Source of the DNA: Romeriopsis sp046049545
GTDB lineage: Bacteria; Cyanobacteriota; Cyanobacteriia; Leptolyngbyales; Leptolyngbyaceae
Assembly (NCBI GenBank): GCA_046049545.1
Contig: JBJORF010000006.1
Span: 16,268 to 80,267 of the forward strand
Direction: 5' to 3'
Length of the DNA stretch: 64,000 bases
In this document: piece after piece, positions 1-8,711 of the stretch
How positions within the stretch are numbered: the first letter of the stretch is position 1
How the letters are laid out: each line of letters opens with the position of its first letter
Notes under the pieces: generated by a model
What the model was told of the DNA's origin: nothing
Databases searched by the model: none
The model's input: only the letters and a program-made list of their open reading frames with translations
Program-made: the position numbers and the translations under genes

Positions 1-60
1 AATCAATGATAAGTCAAACGAATCAATGCAATGCACCCCATTGGCTAGAGACCAATTGTT

Positions 61-230
61 ATGAAAATTAAAGCGATCGTGCGTTCAGCCGACGAAGGTG
101 GACTGTGGGCTGAAGTGGCAGTTCTACCGGGTTGTATCACCGAGGGAACGTCATAACGTCAAAGACGAGGCAACCCCGGTCGCTTTGTTAGGTTTACTTT
201 CTAAGCCGATGTGCGACTTCCCTTTTGTAA
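61..230 (+). pseudogene. HicB-family antitoxin remnant
   Basis: The first 31 codons from the ATG at 61 read as the start of a HicB-type protein: MKIKAIVRSADEGGLWAEVA followed by VLPGCITEG. A TAA stop at 154-156 ends the frame. Just beyond it, in another frame, NVKDEAT resembles the next conserved stretch of HicB proteins (NVKDA/NLKDA), so a small indel near 150 has broken the gene. HicB normally neutralises the HicA mRNA interferase. No HicA is visible in the window, although one could lie to the left. Identification rests on motif memory only. Confidence 0.55.
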
Positions 231-446
231 AGCACTAAAATTGTAAAGCACTAAAATCATCGGTGGCTAGGCCTTTGAATTCAGTTGGCCCTATGTTTTT
301 TGACCGTAGAATGTTGGATTCATTGGCCTCGAAAAAAGTTGCACATCGACTATTGTTATTATTCTGACTTCAGTGATGTGAATGGGGCTGCGAGCTATTT
401 CCCTGTTGCTGTCAGTAGGTATGTTGATTGATTGAAGAGAACTCTA
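157..446. other. Non-coding gap with 16-bp tandem duplication
   Basis: No convincing gene is seen. TTGTAAAGCACTAAAA occurs twice head to tail at 225-240 and 241-256. The rest is featureless AT-richer sequence between the HicB remnant and the stop codon of the cupin gene. Confidence 0.7.
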
Positions 447-941
447 TTACCTCTGCTCAGAGAGTGGAGGAATAATTTCGATACCATACTTGGGGGCAGT
501 AGTCAGGATTTTGTCTAGGTCTTCAGGAGTCAACGAGGCTCCAAGAGTAATCTGATCGTTCACTTCCTTTCCAACTTCGGCGATAAATTTCTCAAAGCCA
601 GCAGGGGTAACCCAGATTAGCATTTTGGCGGGTACCGCAGTCGTATTTGTAAAGCGGTGAAGTTGCCCTTTCGGTGAGTGAAGGAAAGTTCCAGATGTTG
701 CAGTGAAAATACGATCATCAAGCTGGAATTCTATCTCTCCCTCTTGAACGTAAAAGGCTTCATCTTCTCGCGTATGTCGATGAGGCGGTGAACCACCTTG
801 AGGTGCAACAATTGCTTCACAAAGTGCATAGGCTTCTCCTGTTTCTTCTCCAATTGCTTTGAATGTATAAAGGTCTTGACCAAAGTAGTAACAACGACCT
901 TGACCAGATTGAACAAAAAGCCCGTTTTGATGAATTGTCAT
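447..941 (-). CDS. Cupin-domain protein
   Basis: This 164-residue single-domain cupin has motif 1 visible as PPHRHTREDEAFYVQEG (His54, His56, Glu61 as candidate metal ligands) and a second-motif His in SPKGQLHRF. Proteins of this size and pattern are small-molecule-binding or dioxygenase-like cupins, often quercetinase-like; the substrate cannot be read from sequence. I chose the ATG at 941, which has AGGAG 10 nt upstream, over a TTG 30 nt further out. It lies downstream of the histidine kinase on the same strand, with tandem repeats between them, so co-transcription is uncertain. Confidence 0.8.
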   Translation of the reverse strand: MTIHQNGLFVQSGQGRCYYFGQDLYTFKAIGEETGEAYALCEAIVAPQGGSPPHRHTREDEAFYVQEGEIEFQLDDRIFTATSGTFLHSPKGQLHRFTNTTAVPAKMLIWVTPAGFEKFIAEVGKEVNDQITLGASLTPEDLDKILTTAPKYGIEIIPPLSEQR

Positions 942-979
942 TGCGACTATGCTCCTTTTCTGGTCAAACAACTAGTGAC

Positions 980-1041
980 GTTGAAACCCAACACCGAAAT
1001 TCTAATAGAAGTTGAAACCCAACACCGAAATTCTAATAGAA
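980..1041. repeat. 31-bp perfect tandem duplication
   Basis: Two identical 31-bp copies lie head to tail at 980-1010 and 1011-1041. Each begins GTTGAAACCCAACACC and ends TTCTAATAGAA. They lie between the cupin start and the histidine-kinase stop, in the promoter region of the cupin gene. Confidence 0.9.
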
Positions 1042-1154
1042 AACTTACTGACTGGATAGGTAATGTAAAGCAGTCGAACGGTGCCGTTCACCAGCTGCTC
1101 GTAAACTTTCGCAATCACCGATCGACTTTCGGCGGTCAGTATGCATGGGCGTTG

Positions 1155-2603
1155 TCAGACTGTTTCCACAGGGATTTTAAGTATAAACTCTGTGCCTTGT
1201 CCCAATGAAGAATTCACTTCAACCGTTCCACGGTGTTTTTCAACGATAATTTGGCGGGCTATCGCCAAGCCTAAACCAGTTCCTTTGCCCACTCCCTTAG
1301 TTGTAAATAAGTTCTCAAAAATCCTTTGCTTAGTTTCCTCGTTCATCCCGATCCCATTGTCTTGAATCTTGATCGTTGCCCATTGCTGACAGTTTGATAG
1401 TTGGACTGTAACCGTGATACGGTTAGGCTGCAACTGAATCTCTGAAAAACTTTTACCTTGATTAGATTCATCTAGGGCATCGATCGCATTAGCGAGTAAA
1501 TTCATAAAAACCTGATTGAGTTGCCCTGGGAAACAGTGAACAGGTTGCATCTCATGATAGTTCGTCGTGATTTCAATGGCTGGACGATGCTCATTTGCCT
1601 TGAGGCGATGTTTCAGGATGAGCAACGTACTATCAAGACCTTCATAAATATTGAAGGGTACTTTAGATTCTGTGTCAGCTCTAGAAAATGTTCTGAGGCT
1701 AGTACTAATACTCTGTATCCGCTTAATTCCCTCACGCATAGAATAAAGTACTTTGGGCAAATCTTCCCGCAAATAGGCTAGATCGATCGTTTCAATTTCT
1801 TCTTCAATCTCTTGACCGGGATTGGGTAATGCTTTCTGATACAAGTCGAGTAACCCAAAGAGATCGCACACATAATCTTGTGCAGGTTGCAAGTTGCCTG
1901 AGAGGAACCCCACTGGATTATTAATCTCGTGTGCCACACCTGCAACTAGGTTGCCAAGGGCTGACATTTTTTCCTGTTGAATGAGTTGTAGTTGAGATTG
2001 TTGCAGTTGCTCTAAGGCGGATGTTAATTCAGTTGTTTGAAATTCGAGTTTCTGGTTCAATTTTTGCAGCGCAATATCAGCTTGCTTCCGTGCAGTGATG
2101 TCTTGATAGGTTCCGAGAATTCCGATGACTTTGCCCTGCATACCATGAAGCGGAGCCTTGTTGGTTTCTAGCCAAGCTTGCTTACCATCGCCCTGAAGTT
2201 GTGGCTCAACGATTCCCAATTCGGCGTAATCGGCTAGCATGACGCGGCGATCACACTCTCGAAAGAAGTCTGCCTCTTCTTTTTTCCACGCCAAATCATA
2301 ATCAGTTTTGCCCACAATGTTCTCTGGGAAGCCGACTCCCGAATCTTCCGCAAAGTTCTGGTTACAGCCCAGATAAACTGAGTTTCGATCTTTCCAGAAA
2401 ATTGCTTCGGGCAACGTATCCATAACTAATTGCAAGAGTTGTTGAGATGCTTTCAGTTCACTCTCTATTTTTTCTCGGTCAATTCTTTCTTGCTCGTGGG
2501 ATTGCCTGAGCGCTTTGATCTCTACTTGAGATTGGCTAAGCGCTTGTTCTAATCGAGCGATCGTCTCATGCTGTAGGCTCAATGATTTATCTAACTTATC
2601 CAT
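1155..2603 (-). CDS. PAS-domain sensor histidine kinase
   Basis: The 482-residue soluble kinase has no membrane segment. Residues 1-60 are a heptad-rich coiled coil. A PAS/PAC sensor spans about 58-175 (LPEAIFWKD to GTYQDITARK), followed by a second coiled coil at 175-212. The phospho-acceptor helix follows, with His225 in VAGVAHEINNP. The HATPase domain shows an N box (NLLANAIDALDES), a G1 box (IQDNGIGM) and a G2 box (GKGTGLGLAIARQI). This is the layout of cyanobacterial cytoplasmic PAS kinases. No response regulator is adjacent, so the partner is unknown. The ATG has GAGGTG 6 nt upstream. It begins 64 nt past the attC-like site at 2667-2756 on the same strand, which raises the possibility that it arrived as a gene cassette. 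Confidence 0.9.
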   Translation of the reverse strand: MDKLDKSLSLQHETIARLEQALSQSQVEIKALRQSHEQERIDREKIESELKASQQLLQLVMDTLPEAIFWKDRNSVYLGCNQNFAEDSGVGFPENIVGKTDYDLAWKKEEADFFRECDRRVMLADYAELGIVEPQLQGDGKQAWLETNKAPLHGMQGKVIGILGTYQDITARKQADIALQKLNQKLEFQTTELTSALEQLQQSQLQLIQQEKMSALGNLVAGVAHEINNPVGFLSGNLQPAQDYVCDLFGLLDLYQKALPNPGQEIEEEIETIDLAYLREDLPKVLYSMREGIKRIQSISTSLRTFSRADTESKVPFNIYEGLDSTLLILKHRLKANEHRPAIEITTNYHEMQPVHCFPGQLNQVFMNLLANAIDALDESNQGKSFSEIQLQPNRITVTVQLSNCQQWATIKIQDNGIGMNEETKQRIFENLFTTKGVGKGTGLGLAIARQIIVEKHRGTVEVNSSLGQGTEFILKIPVETV

Positions 2604-2666
2604 TACTACACCTCATCGTACTGGGAAATAGTCTGTTTTAAGTTAGAGTTCCCAGGTAAATAATCA

Positions 2667-2756
2667 GCCTAACGATGCAGTTGAGCGGCGACAGGTTGCC
2701 TATCACGCTTGTTGCACAAGCGGGTGGGGTCGTCCGTTCCAACTGCATCGTTCGAT
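2667..2756 (-). repeat. Solitary integron attC-like recombination site
   Basis: Read on the minus strand the element starts with ATCGAAC (one mismatch to the R'' core RYYYAAC) and ends with GTTAGGC (perfect R' core GTTRRRY). The arms pair over 11-13 bp (CGATGCAGTTG with CAACTGCATCG). The pairing continues as GCGG/CGAC against GTCG/CCG with single unpaired bases on one side, as in extrahelical attC bases. A terminal hairpin (CGCTTGT at 2706-2712 with ACAAGCG at 2716-2722) sits in the loop. No integron integrase is visible, so this would be an orphan site. A miniature inverted-repeat element is the main alternative. Confidence 0.55.
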
Positions 2757-2898
2757 CGACGGTGCTACATGGATTTAGATGGAATCGCATCCGCCTAACA
2801 CCCCAGAAAGGGATCTTAGGCATACGCACTTCAGTATAACCACCCTCGATAACTGCCTCAATCCCTTCACAAAATTTTACCCGCCAACAACGCCCCCA

Positions 2899-3753
2899 CT
2901 ATTCATCAAGACCCCGATCGCGGCCCCATCGCCGCCATAATATCCCCTGCGACGGACTCACCCCAAAACTCACCAAAAATAACCCCGTTGACAACAGCGC
3001 GATCGTCGGCCCCGAAGGTAGATTGCAGTAATAGCTCAGATACACCCCCGTCACACTCACCGCCATCCCGATCGCCGCTCCCAGCAGCAACATCTGATGC
3101 AACGCCTTCACCCACAAACTTGCCGTCAATGCCGGCACCGCCAACAACGACACCACCAAAATCACCCCCACCGCCTGCATACTCGCAATAATCGTCAACG
3201 TAATCGCCGCCATAAAGCCCCAATACATCCCCTTCACGGGCAATCCCACCGCCTGCGCTCCCGTTGGATCAAAGGTATAGAACAGCAATTCCTTATAGCA
3301 AAGCCCGATCGCGCCCAGTACGATCGCCGCAATGACTGCCGTTCGCCCCACATCCCACCAAGCCACACTGAGAATATTGCCATATAAAAATGCATCCAAA
3401 TCAATCTTACTTCTCAACACCGTCGTCAACAGAATCCCCAACGAGAAAAAAGTCGAAAACGTCAATGCCATCGCCGCATCGGATTTAATCTGCGACTGTG
3501 TCCTTATCCAACTAATTAATGCGCCACCGCACAGTCCCGAAATCACCGCCCCAAAAATCAAATCCCACTTGAGGAAATACGACACCGACAATCCCGGCAA
3601 CACACAATGCGCCACCACATCCGCAATCATCGTCATCCGCTGCACAATTAAAAAACAGCCCAAAACCGGGCAGAGCGAGCCAATCAGGCCACTAATTGCA
3701 AACGCCCGCCGCATAAATTCATAGTGCCAAGGCTCAACCAGCAAGTTCAGCAT
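2899..3753 (-). CDS. Metal ABC transporter permease (ZnuB/MntB family)
   Basis: A 284-residue integral membrane protein with about eight hydrophobic segments, matching the ABC-3 permease family that imports Zn2+, Mn2+ or Fe2+. Family signatures include GSLCPVLGCFLIVQRMTMIADVVAHCVLPG near the N terminus and VGVILVVSLLAVPALTA near residues 195-212. It follows the ATPase gene by 31 nt on the same strand, and together they form the core of an importer. No periplasmic substrate-binding gene is adjacent, so it must be encoded elsewhere. The metal cannot be decided from the permease alone. The Fur-like box upstream of the operon argues for a metal-repressed system. Confidence 0.88.
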   Translation of the reverse strand: MLNLLVEPWHYEFMRRAFAISGLIGSLCPVLGCFLIVQRMTMIADVVAHCVLPGLSVSYFLKWDLIFGAVISGLCGGALISWIRTQSQIKSDAAMALTFSTFFSLGILLTTVLRSKIDLDAFLYGNILSVAWWDVGRTAVIAAIVLGAIGLCYKELLFYTFDPTGAQAVGLPVKGMYWGFMAAITLTIIASMQAVGVILVVSLLAVPALTASLWVKALHQMLLLGAAIGMAVSVTGVYLSYYCNLPSGPTIALLSTGLFLVSFGVSPSQGILWRRWGRDRGLDE

Positions 3754-3784
3754 TCACCCCACCCCGTTTTCAATACCCTCAACC

Positions 3785-4546
3785 CTAACAGACAATATCC
3801 GCATGACGATGATGATGCGTATGGCGCGGCAGGGACGCATCATAAAAAACGCCCCCATAGGCTTGCAGCAGATTTTCTGGGGTCATCACATTCTGCGGCG
3901 TATCATTCGCGATAATCCGCTGATTCACCAGCATCAACCGATCGAGCACCCCCATCGTGCCACTCCAATCATGACTGCTCACCAGCAAAATCTTCGATCG
4001 CGATCGCAGTTCCGCAAACACATCCACCATCACCGCCTCCGTCTGCTTATCCACCCCCGTAAACGGCTCATCAAAGAGAAAAATCTCCGCATCCTGTGCC
4101 AACGCCCGCGCTAAAAATACGCGCTGCTGTTGCCCACCGGACAATTCCCCAATCCGCCGATCGCGCAAATCTGCCATCCCCACACGCTCCAGCGCTGCCT
4201 CGACCATCCGCCGCGCCTGCTTGCCCGGTCGCCGAAACCAACCCGTACTTCTGGCCCGTGCCATCATCACCACCTGTCCCACCGTAATCGGATAATCCCA
4301 ATCGACCTGCGATCGCTGCGGCACATAGGCCACTTTTTCTAACTGCAAATGCAACGGACAAGTACAGTAGCTCACCTGGCCCCGCACCTTCGGCACCAGC
4401 CCCAGCATCGCCTTCATCATCGTGCTCTTGCCCGCCCCATTCGGCCCCAAAATCCCCACCACTTCGCCCGGATGAATATGAAAACTCACATTCTCCAAGC
4501 TCCGCACATCGCGATAGGACACCGCCAATTCCTGGACGTTCAACAT
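3785..4546 (-). CDS. Metal ABC transporter ATP-binding protein
   Basis: A 253-residue ABC ATPase. Walker A is GPNGAGKST (residues 34-42), the signature is LSGGQQQR, Walker B is IFLFDEPF, and the switch His lies in LLVSSHDW. It is of normal length for ZnuC/MntA-type subunits. The C terminus carries a histidine-rich tail (HTHHHRHADIVC), common in zinc- or manganese-handling ATPases and a possible metal sensor or chelator. It is the first gene of a two-gene operon with the permease and lies 51 nt downstream of a Fur-family palindrome. Confidence 0.9.
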   Translation of the reverse strand: MLNVQELAVSYRDVRSLENVSFHIHPGEVVGILGPNGAGKSTMMKAMLGLVPKVRGQVSYCTCPLHLQLEKVAYVPQRSQVDWDYPITVGQVVMMARARSTGWFRRPGKQARRMVEAALERVGMADLRDRRIGELSGGQQQRVFLARALAQDAEIFLFDEPFTGVDKQTEAVMVDVFAELRSRSKILLVSSHDWSGTMGVLDRLMLVNQRIIANDTPQNVMTPENLLQAYGGVFYDASLPRHTHHHRHADIVC

Positions 4547-4596
4547 GGCTACGGGAGACCGCTAATTGAAATTTCTAACCCGATCGACAACGATTC

Positions 4597-4611
4597 CGAG
4601 AATCATTCTCA
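4597..4611 (-). promoter_or_regulatory. Fur/Zur-type operator (7-1-7 palindrome)
   Basis: GAGAATCATTCTC is a perfect 6-1-6 inverted repeat at 4598-4610; with one more base on each side it forms a 7-1-7 frame. It resembles the TGATAATnATTATCA Fur-family consensus. It lies about 50 nt upstream of the ABC ATPase start. Fur, Zur and Mur boxes are too alike to separate by eye. Confidence 0.6.
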
Positions 4612-4691
4612 TTTTATCGAGCGGATTTGATTGTATCAGGAAGGATCGTCAGAAATTTAATCTTCTGCCGACCGATCGCGCAGTGGCCCAT

Positions 4692-6101
4692 CTACCGTCG
4701 CCGTTCCGCTAGCTGCCGCACAATCTCCGCGTGTTTCTCCTTCGTAATCGGATAGAAGTAAGCTAACGCAATCCCAATCCCGAGTACGATCGCAGGCAAC
4801 GGCCCCACCATCACCCGGATCGCATCGAGCGCGCCCTGCGGCTGAATCGGCTCCGGTTGTCCCGCTGTTTGGGAGACAAACCCGGCGAGTTGTAGCGTCT
4901 GACCAACGATCGCCAGCGCCGCCGCCAGCACCAACTTCTGTAACAGCACCATAAAGCTATAGAACACGCCTTCGCGCCGCTGGCCCGTCCGCAGCTCGTC
5001 GAGCTCAATCACATCGGGAATCATCGACCAAGGAATCAGATAGGCCGTCGAAACCCCCATGCCAATTACCACACCCAAAGCATAGAGCCACCCCGTCTGC
5101 CCCGGACGCAGCAAAAACAGCCCAATCTCCGCCACCATCCACAGCCCACTGCCGATCATGTACACCATCTGTTTCCCGAGGCGCACCGAGAGCGATCGCC
5201 AGACCCCCAGCATCAGCAGCGCCGTCACCTGCACCGCAATCAGCACCAGGGTATAGGCTTGATTGTCTAGCCCCATGTAGTTCTTCGCGTAGAACGGGAT
5301 AAAGGCCACCGTATTCTGCACCGCAAACCAGGAACAGAGGTATAGGCCAATTACGAAGAGAAACGGCTTGTTCTGGAGCGCGATCGCGACCTGTTGTTTC
5401 AGCGGCAGTTCGGCTTCCTGGGGCGTCGCCAAGCGGCGGCGTTCCACCGCGATCGCCCGCCGTTTCGTCCCCCAGACGCACCAGCCCAAGGTCGCCACTG
5501 CGATCACTGCCACCACTCCACCGAGGGTCAAATACTGCGTTGCCGGGTCTTTCACTGCCCCAAAGATCACCAGCGCGATCACCAGCGAGACAATGCTCCC
5601 GCCGATCGAGAACATAAACCGAAAACTGCTCAAACTCGTGCGCTCGTCATAGTCCTGGGTCAGCTCCGCCGTCATCGCCGTATAGGGCAGATTCACCACC
5701 GTATAGAACGAATTGAACAGCACCGAAGCCAACACATAGAAGCCAAACAGCCACCATTGATTCTGGAACGGCACCACCCACTGCATTAGAAACGTCAGCC
5801 CAAAGGGAATCGCCCCCCAGAACAGCCAAGGCAACCGCCGACCCCAACGATGGGCGGAGCGATCGCTCATCACCCCCACCAGCGGGTCATTCACCGCATC
5901 CCACACCTTTCCCACCCCCAGCGTCAGCCCCGCGAGGCCCGCACTCATTCCGGCAACCTGCGTGAGAAAGACCAACAAGTAAATCGCCAGTACATTCGCC
6001 GTCATCGCTGGCCCTGTATCCCCGGCCCCGTAGGCGAGCTTGGTCCAAAACGAGAGCTTACGATCGAGAATGTCCGGCGATTCAGCAGTCATACAAATCA
6101 C
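4692..6101 (-). CDS. GPH-family (MFS) sugar:cation symporter
   Basis: The 469-residue, roughly 12-helix transporter resembles the glycoside-pentoside-hexuronide:cation symporter family. Typical elements are the N-terminal GAGDTGPAMTAN, the DAVNDPLVGVMSDR loop between helices 2 and 3, and RWGRRLPWL just after it. The domain halves are joined by a cytoplasmic stretch around residues 215-240. Substrates in this family are usually sugars or related solutes; cyanobacterial members are mostly uncharacterised. The gene stands alone, transcribed away from the phosphoribosyltransferase gene. The first three residues (MIC) may be extra, because an in-frame ATG follows at once. Confidence 0.85.
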   Translation of the reverse strand: MICMTAESPDILDRKLSFWTKLAYGAGDTGPAMTANVLAIYLLVFLTQVAGMSAGLAGLTLGVGKVWDAVNDPLVGVMSDRSAHRWGRRLPWLFWGAIPFGLTFLMQWVVPFQNQWWLFGFYVLASVLFNSFYTVVNLPYTAMTAELTQDYDERTSLSSFRFMFSIGGSIVSLVIALVIFGAVKDPATQYLTLGGVVAVIAVATLGWCVWGTKRRAIAVERRRLATPQEAELPLKQQVAIALQNKPFLFVIGLYLCSWFAVQNTVAFIPFYAKNYMGLDNQAYTLVLIAVQVTALLMLGVWRSLSVRLGKQMVYMIGSGLWMVAEIGLFLLRPGQTGWLYALGVVIGMGVSTAYLIPWSMIPDVIELDELRTGQRREGVFYSFMVLLQKLVLAAALAIVGQTLQLAGFVSQTAGQPEPIQPQGALDAIRVMVGPLPAIVLGIGIALAYFYPITKEKHAEIVRQLAERRR

Positions 6102-6234
6102 AATCCATGGAAGATGTCGCTAACACTTATAGCCGCTAATACTTAAATGCCCGCTAACACTTTTAGCATGCCGCTCGATCGCCGCAATTCCAGAGATAAT
6201 ACGAAATGTAAATGATAGGTGAGTGTTAGACACG

Positions 6235-6738
6235 ATGGCGGATCTCTTTGTTTCCTGGGACGACTATCACCAGACAATCGAAGCCCTCGCAGCCCAGATC
6301 CATCAGTCCGGATGGCAGTTCAATCAGATTGTTTGTCTGGCGCGGGGCGGGCTGCGGGTGGGCGACACCCTATCGCGGATTTTTGATCAGCCCTTGGCGA
6401 TCCTGTCCACATCCTCCTACCACGGCGACAGCCACGATCGGGCAACGTTAATTTTTTCCGACGACTTAACCAAAACCACACAAAATCTCGGCAGCCATAT
6501 CCTCCTGGTGGATGATTTAGTCGATTCGGGGGTGACGCTGCAAAAGACGCTGCCCTGGCTCGATCGCAAATACGGCTTTTACATCGAAGAAGTCCGTAGC
6601 GCCGTGCTTTGGTACAAAGCCTGCTCCGTGATCAAGCCCGACTATTACGTCCAGTATTTACCCGAAAATCCCTGGATTCATCAGCCCTTCGAGCGATACG
6701 AACAAATTCGACCGGAGGATCTGGTGCAGCCGAATTGA
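6235..6738 (+). CDS. Phosphoribosyltransferase family protein
   Basis: A 167-residue type I PRTase-fold protein. The PRPP-binding loop is ILLVDDLVDSGVTL (about residues 89-102) and an upstream ARGGLRVGDTLSR loop is present. The pattern resembles xanthine/hypoxanthine-type (Gpt-like) purine salvage enzymes, or the PRTase-like proteins common in cyanobacteria. The exact base is not readable from sequence. I chose the ATG at 6235; a GTG four codons upstream (6223) is possible. It stands alone. Confidence 0.82.
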   Translation: MADLFVSWDDYHQTIEALAAQIHQSGWQFNQIVCLARGGLRVGDTLSRIFDQPLAILSTSSYHGDSHDRATLIFSDDLTKTTQNLGSHILLVDDLVDSGVTLQKTLPWLDRKYGFYIEEVRSAVLWYKACSVIKPDYYVQYLPENPWIHQPFERYEQIRPEDLVQPN

Positions 6739-6870
6739 TTTGCTAAAATAAGCGTAAATCTGAACTCCGTAAATCCTCGGGGTGCCGATCGTCAGGCTTG
6801 CATCACTTCAAAGTTGTGACCGTGATCTCTCGTAGAACGTGTTCCGGAACATTACGGAGCCCGATCGCTT

Positions 6871-6920
6871 CTGTAAAACTAAGCATGCTGCTGTAAGGCT
6901 AAGCGTGCTTTTGTAAAGCC
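6871..6920. repeat. 20-bp imperfect tandem repeat
   Basis: CTGTAAaaCTAAGCaTGCTg at 6871-6890 is repeated at 6891-6910 with three changes, and a partial third copy (TTGTAAAGCC) follows. It lies in the leader region of the GspE-N-like gene. Confidence 0.8.
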
Positions 6921-6982
6921 AGCAGCAATGTCATGGGTTGCGCTTTGATTCACCATCGGTTCAAACTTCAACGATTGTCTTA

Positions 6983-7567
6983 ATGATGCAAGCACCAGAG
7001 ATTCAGCGCCTTGGCAGTTACTTGGTCGAAGCGGGATTGGTTACCCCTGCGCAGATTGACGTAGCGCTCAGTGATCAGCGTTTTAGTGAAGGGATGCGGA
7101 TTGGCGAGATCCTCGTCATGCGGGGTTGGATCAAACAGCAGACCCTCGACTTTGTGATTACCAAAGTCGTCGAACCCGAGCAAACCGCCGCCCGCCAGCA
7201 AACCCTCGACGACGGCCTCATCCGCCGCTACCAGCCCCGCCCCGCTGATACTACAGTCATCCAACCGCTGACCGCCGGTCGCTCGGAGACCATCGCCGCC
7301 CCGCGCCTATCTGATCCTGCCACCCCCCGACCGCCCCAGCGGCCGCTGACCCCGACCGCCCCAGCCACCACCCACCAGCCTCAGCCCCAGTCGATCGCCC
7401 AAGCCCGCTCCCTCGACGGCAGCCGCATCATCGAAATCCTCCGCCCCAAAACCGACTACAGCGCCCCAATCCGTCCCCAAGATCTCCCCACCGATCCCGG
7501 CAATATTAACGATCGCAAGTCCCTCAGCTCCATCCCCGACGAGGACGACATGAATTGGGTCGGGTAG
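6983..7567 (+). CDS. Stand-alone GspE-N-like domain protein with Pro-rich tail
   Basis: From the ATG at 6983 the protein has 194 residues. The first 60 or so (LGSYLVEAGLVTPAQIDVAL to MRIGEILVMRGWIKQQTLD) resemble the N-terminal domain of GspE/PilB/MshE secretion ATPases, which binds partner proteins or c-di-GMP. The remaining two thirds are low complexity, rich in Pro, Thr, Ala and Arg, ending in an acidic EDDMNWVG. There is no ATPase domain. I infer an adaptor role, possibly linked to type IV pili, but nothing in the neighbourhood confirms it. The longer TTG-started version (6938) is less likely. Confidence 0.65.
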   Translation: MMQAPEIQRLGSYLVEAGLVTPAQIDVALSDQRFSEGMRIGEILVMRGWIKQQTLDFVITKVVEPEQTAARQQTLDDGLIRRYQPRPADTTVIQPLTAGRSETIAAPRLSDPATPRPPQRPLTPTAPATTHQPQPQSIAQARSLDGSRIIEILRPKTDYSAPIRPQDLPTDPGNINDRKSLSSIPDEDDMNWVG

Positions 7568-7597
7568 GTTGGGTGAAACAACGTGAAACCCAACTAG

Positions 7598-8533
7598 CTA
7601 ACCATAGCCACAGACCAGCAACCACAACGGCAACGTCACCAACAAGCAAATACAGCCTCCCGCCACCAACGAAACCGCTAGCTCCGGATCCAGTTGGTAA
7701 TTCTCCGTCAGCACGATCGTCGCAAACGCGGGCGGCATCGCCGATTGCAAGACCAGGATTTGCTTCGCGACGGCTGGCAGCGGCAGGGCCCGGGTCAACA
7801 GCCAGACCAACATCGGCAGGAGCAGCATTTTGCCGAGCAGAATCCCCAGAATCCGGGTGGGTTGCTTGAGTGATTGAATTTCGCTGAGGCGAATGCCGAT
7901 CAGCAATAGCGCCAGCATGATCGATCCCCAGGCGATCGCGCTCAAACCGACCTCAACTGGCTCTGGAAAAGGTTGGCGGTACAGCAATGCACCACCAAAA
8001 GCCACCAATGTTGGATTAATGACGGCGGAACCAAGATTCGCGATCGGGTGGGCGGGGGTGGCCGTCGGATTTTGGCGCTGACTGTAGCGCTGCGCCAGCC
8101 AAGCCCCGCCGCCATAAGCGCCCAATGTTGTCCCCAGTAGGTCATAGAACAGCGCCCAGGCAAATCCCGTTTGCCCAAACAATGTCAGCGCGATCGGCAG
8201 GCCCAGATAGCCCGTATTGCCAAACGCCACCCCAATCATCGCCGTGCCCTGCGTCCCCCAAGACCAGCCGCGATCGCCCCGTCGCAACCACAATTTCACC
8301 GCTAACAGGGCGACCGCGCTGCCCCACCAAGCCACGCCCCCCGCTGCCCAAACCGCCCCCTCTAGGCGCGTCTGGCGCAAAAACACAAACACACTCAGCG
8401 GCACTCCGACCCAGAACAGTACCCGCCCCAGGATAATCGGTAACTGTGGCGAAGCCCAGCGACCGAGCAGCCAGCCGATCGTGCCACCGCCAAGCAGCGT
8501 GCAATAGATTTGGAACAGTTTCGGAATGAGCAT
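7598..8533 (-). CDS. AEC-family transporter (auxin efflux carrier type)
   Basis: A 311-residue membrane protein with about ten hydrophobic helices and the AEC pattern: GVAFGNTGYLGLPIALTLFG in the middle and SAMPPAFATIVLTENY near the C terminus. Bacterial members move malate, malonate or other organic anions; the substrate here is unknown. It is transcribed towards the GspE-N-like gene and is a single gene. Confidence 0.85.
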   Translation of the reverse strand: MLIPKLFQIYCTLLGGGTIGWLLGRWASPQLPIILGRVLFWVGVPLSVFVFLRQTRLEGAVWAAGGVAWWGSAVALLAVKLWLRRGDRGWSWGTQGTAMIGVAFGNTGYLGLPIALTLFGQTGFAWALFYDLLGTTLGAYGGGAWLAQRYSQRQNPTATPAHPIANLGSAVINPTLVAFGGALLYRQPFPEPVEVGLSAIAWGSIMLALLLIGIRLSEIQSLKQPTRILGILLGKMLLLPMLVWLLTRALPLPAVAKQILVLQSAMPPAFATIVLTENYQLDPELAVSLVAGGCICLLVTLPLWLLVCGYG

Positions 8534-8711
8534 GGAATCCCTGGGATTGGATCAGCATTGGCCGCACCGCCAAAATTGGATGCTAAATTTAACATGTTCG
8601 CAAAACCTGGATTTCGGTACAATCAACATCCAAACTGGATCGATCTAGCTTGATGTTGTAACTTTCCCTTGGACCGTCAATTGTTCACTCGCTCGCGATC
8701 GGAGTCTGCTC

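Noticed and set aside
1042..1154. A second attC site after the histidine kinase
   Set aside because: GTTGGGT fits one core, but no complementary arm is present.
2638..2829. A 63-codon minus-strand frame
   Set aside because: It lies wholly across the attC-like hairpin and has no protein-like composition.
2906..3223. Gly-rich and Pro/His-rich frames overlapping the metal permease
   Set aside because: They are frame shadows of a clear membrane protein in GC-rich DNA.
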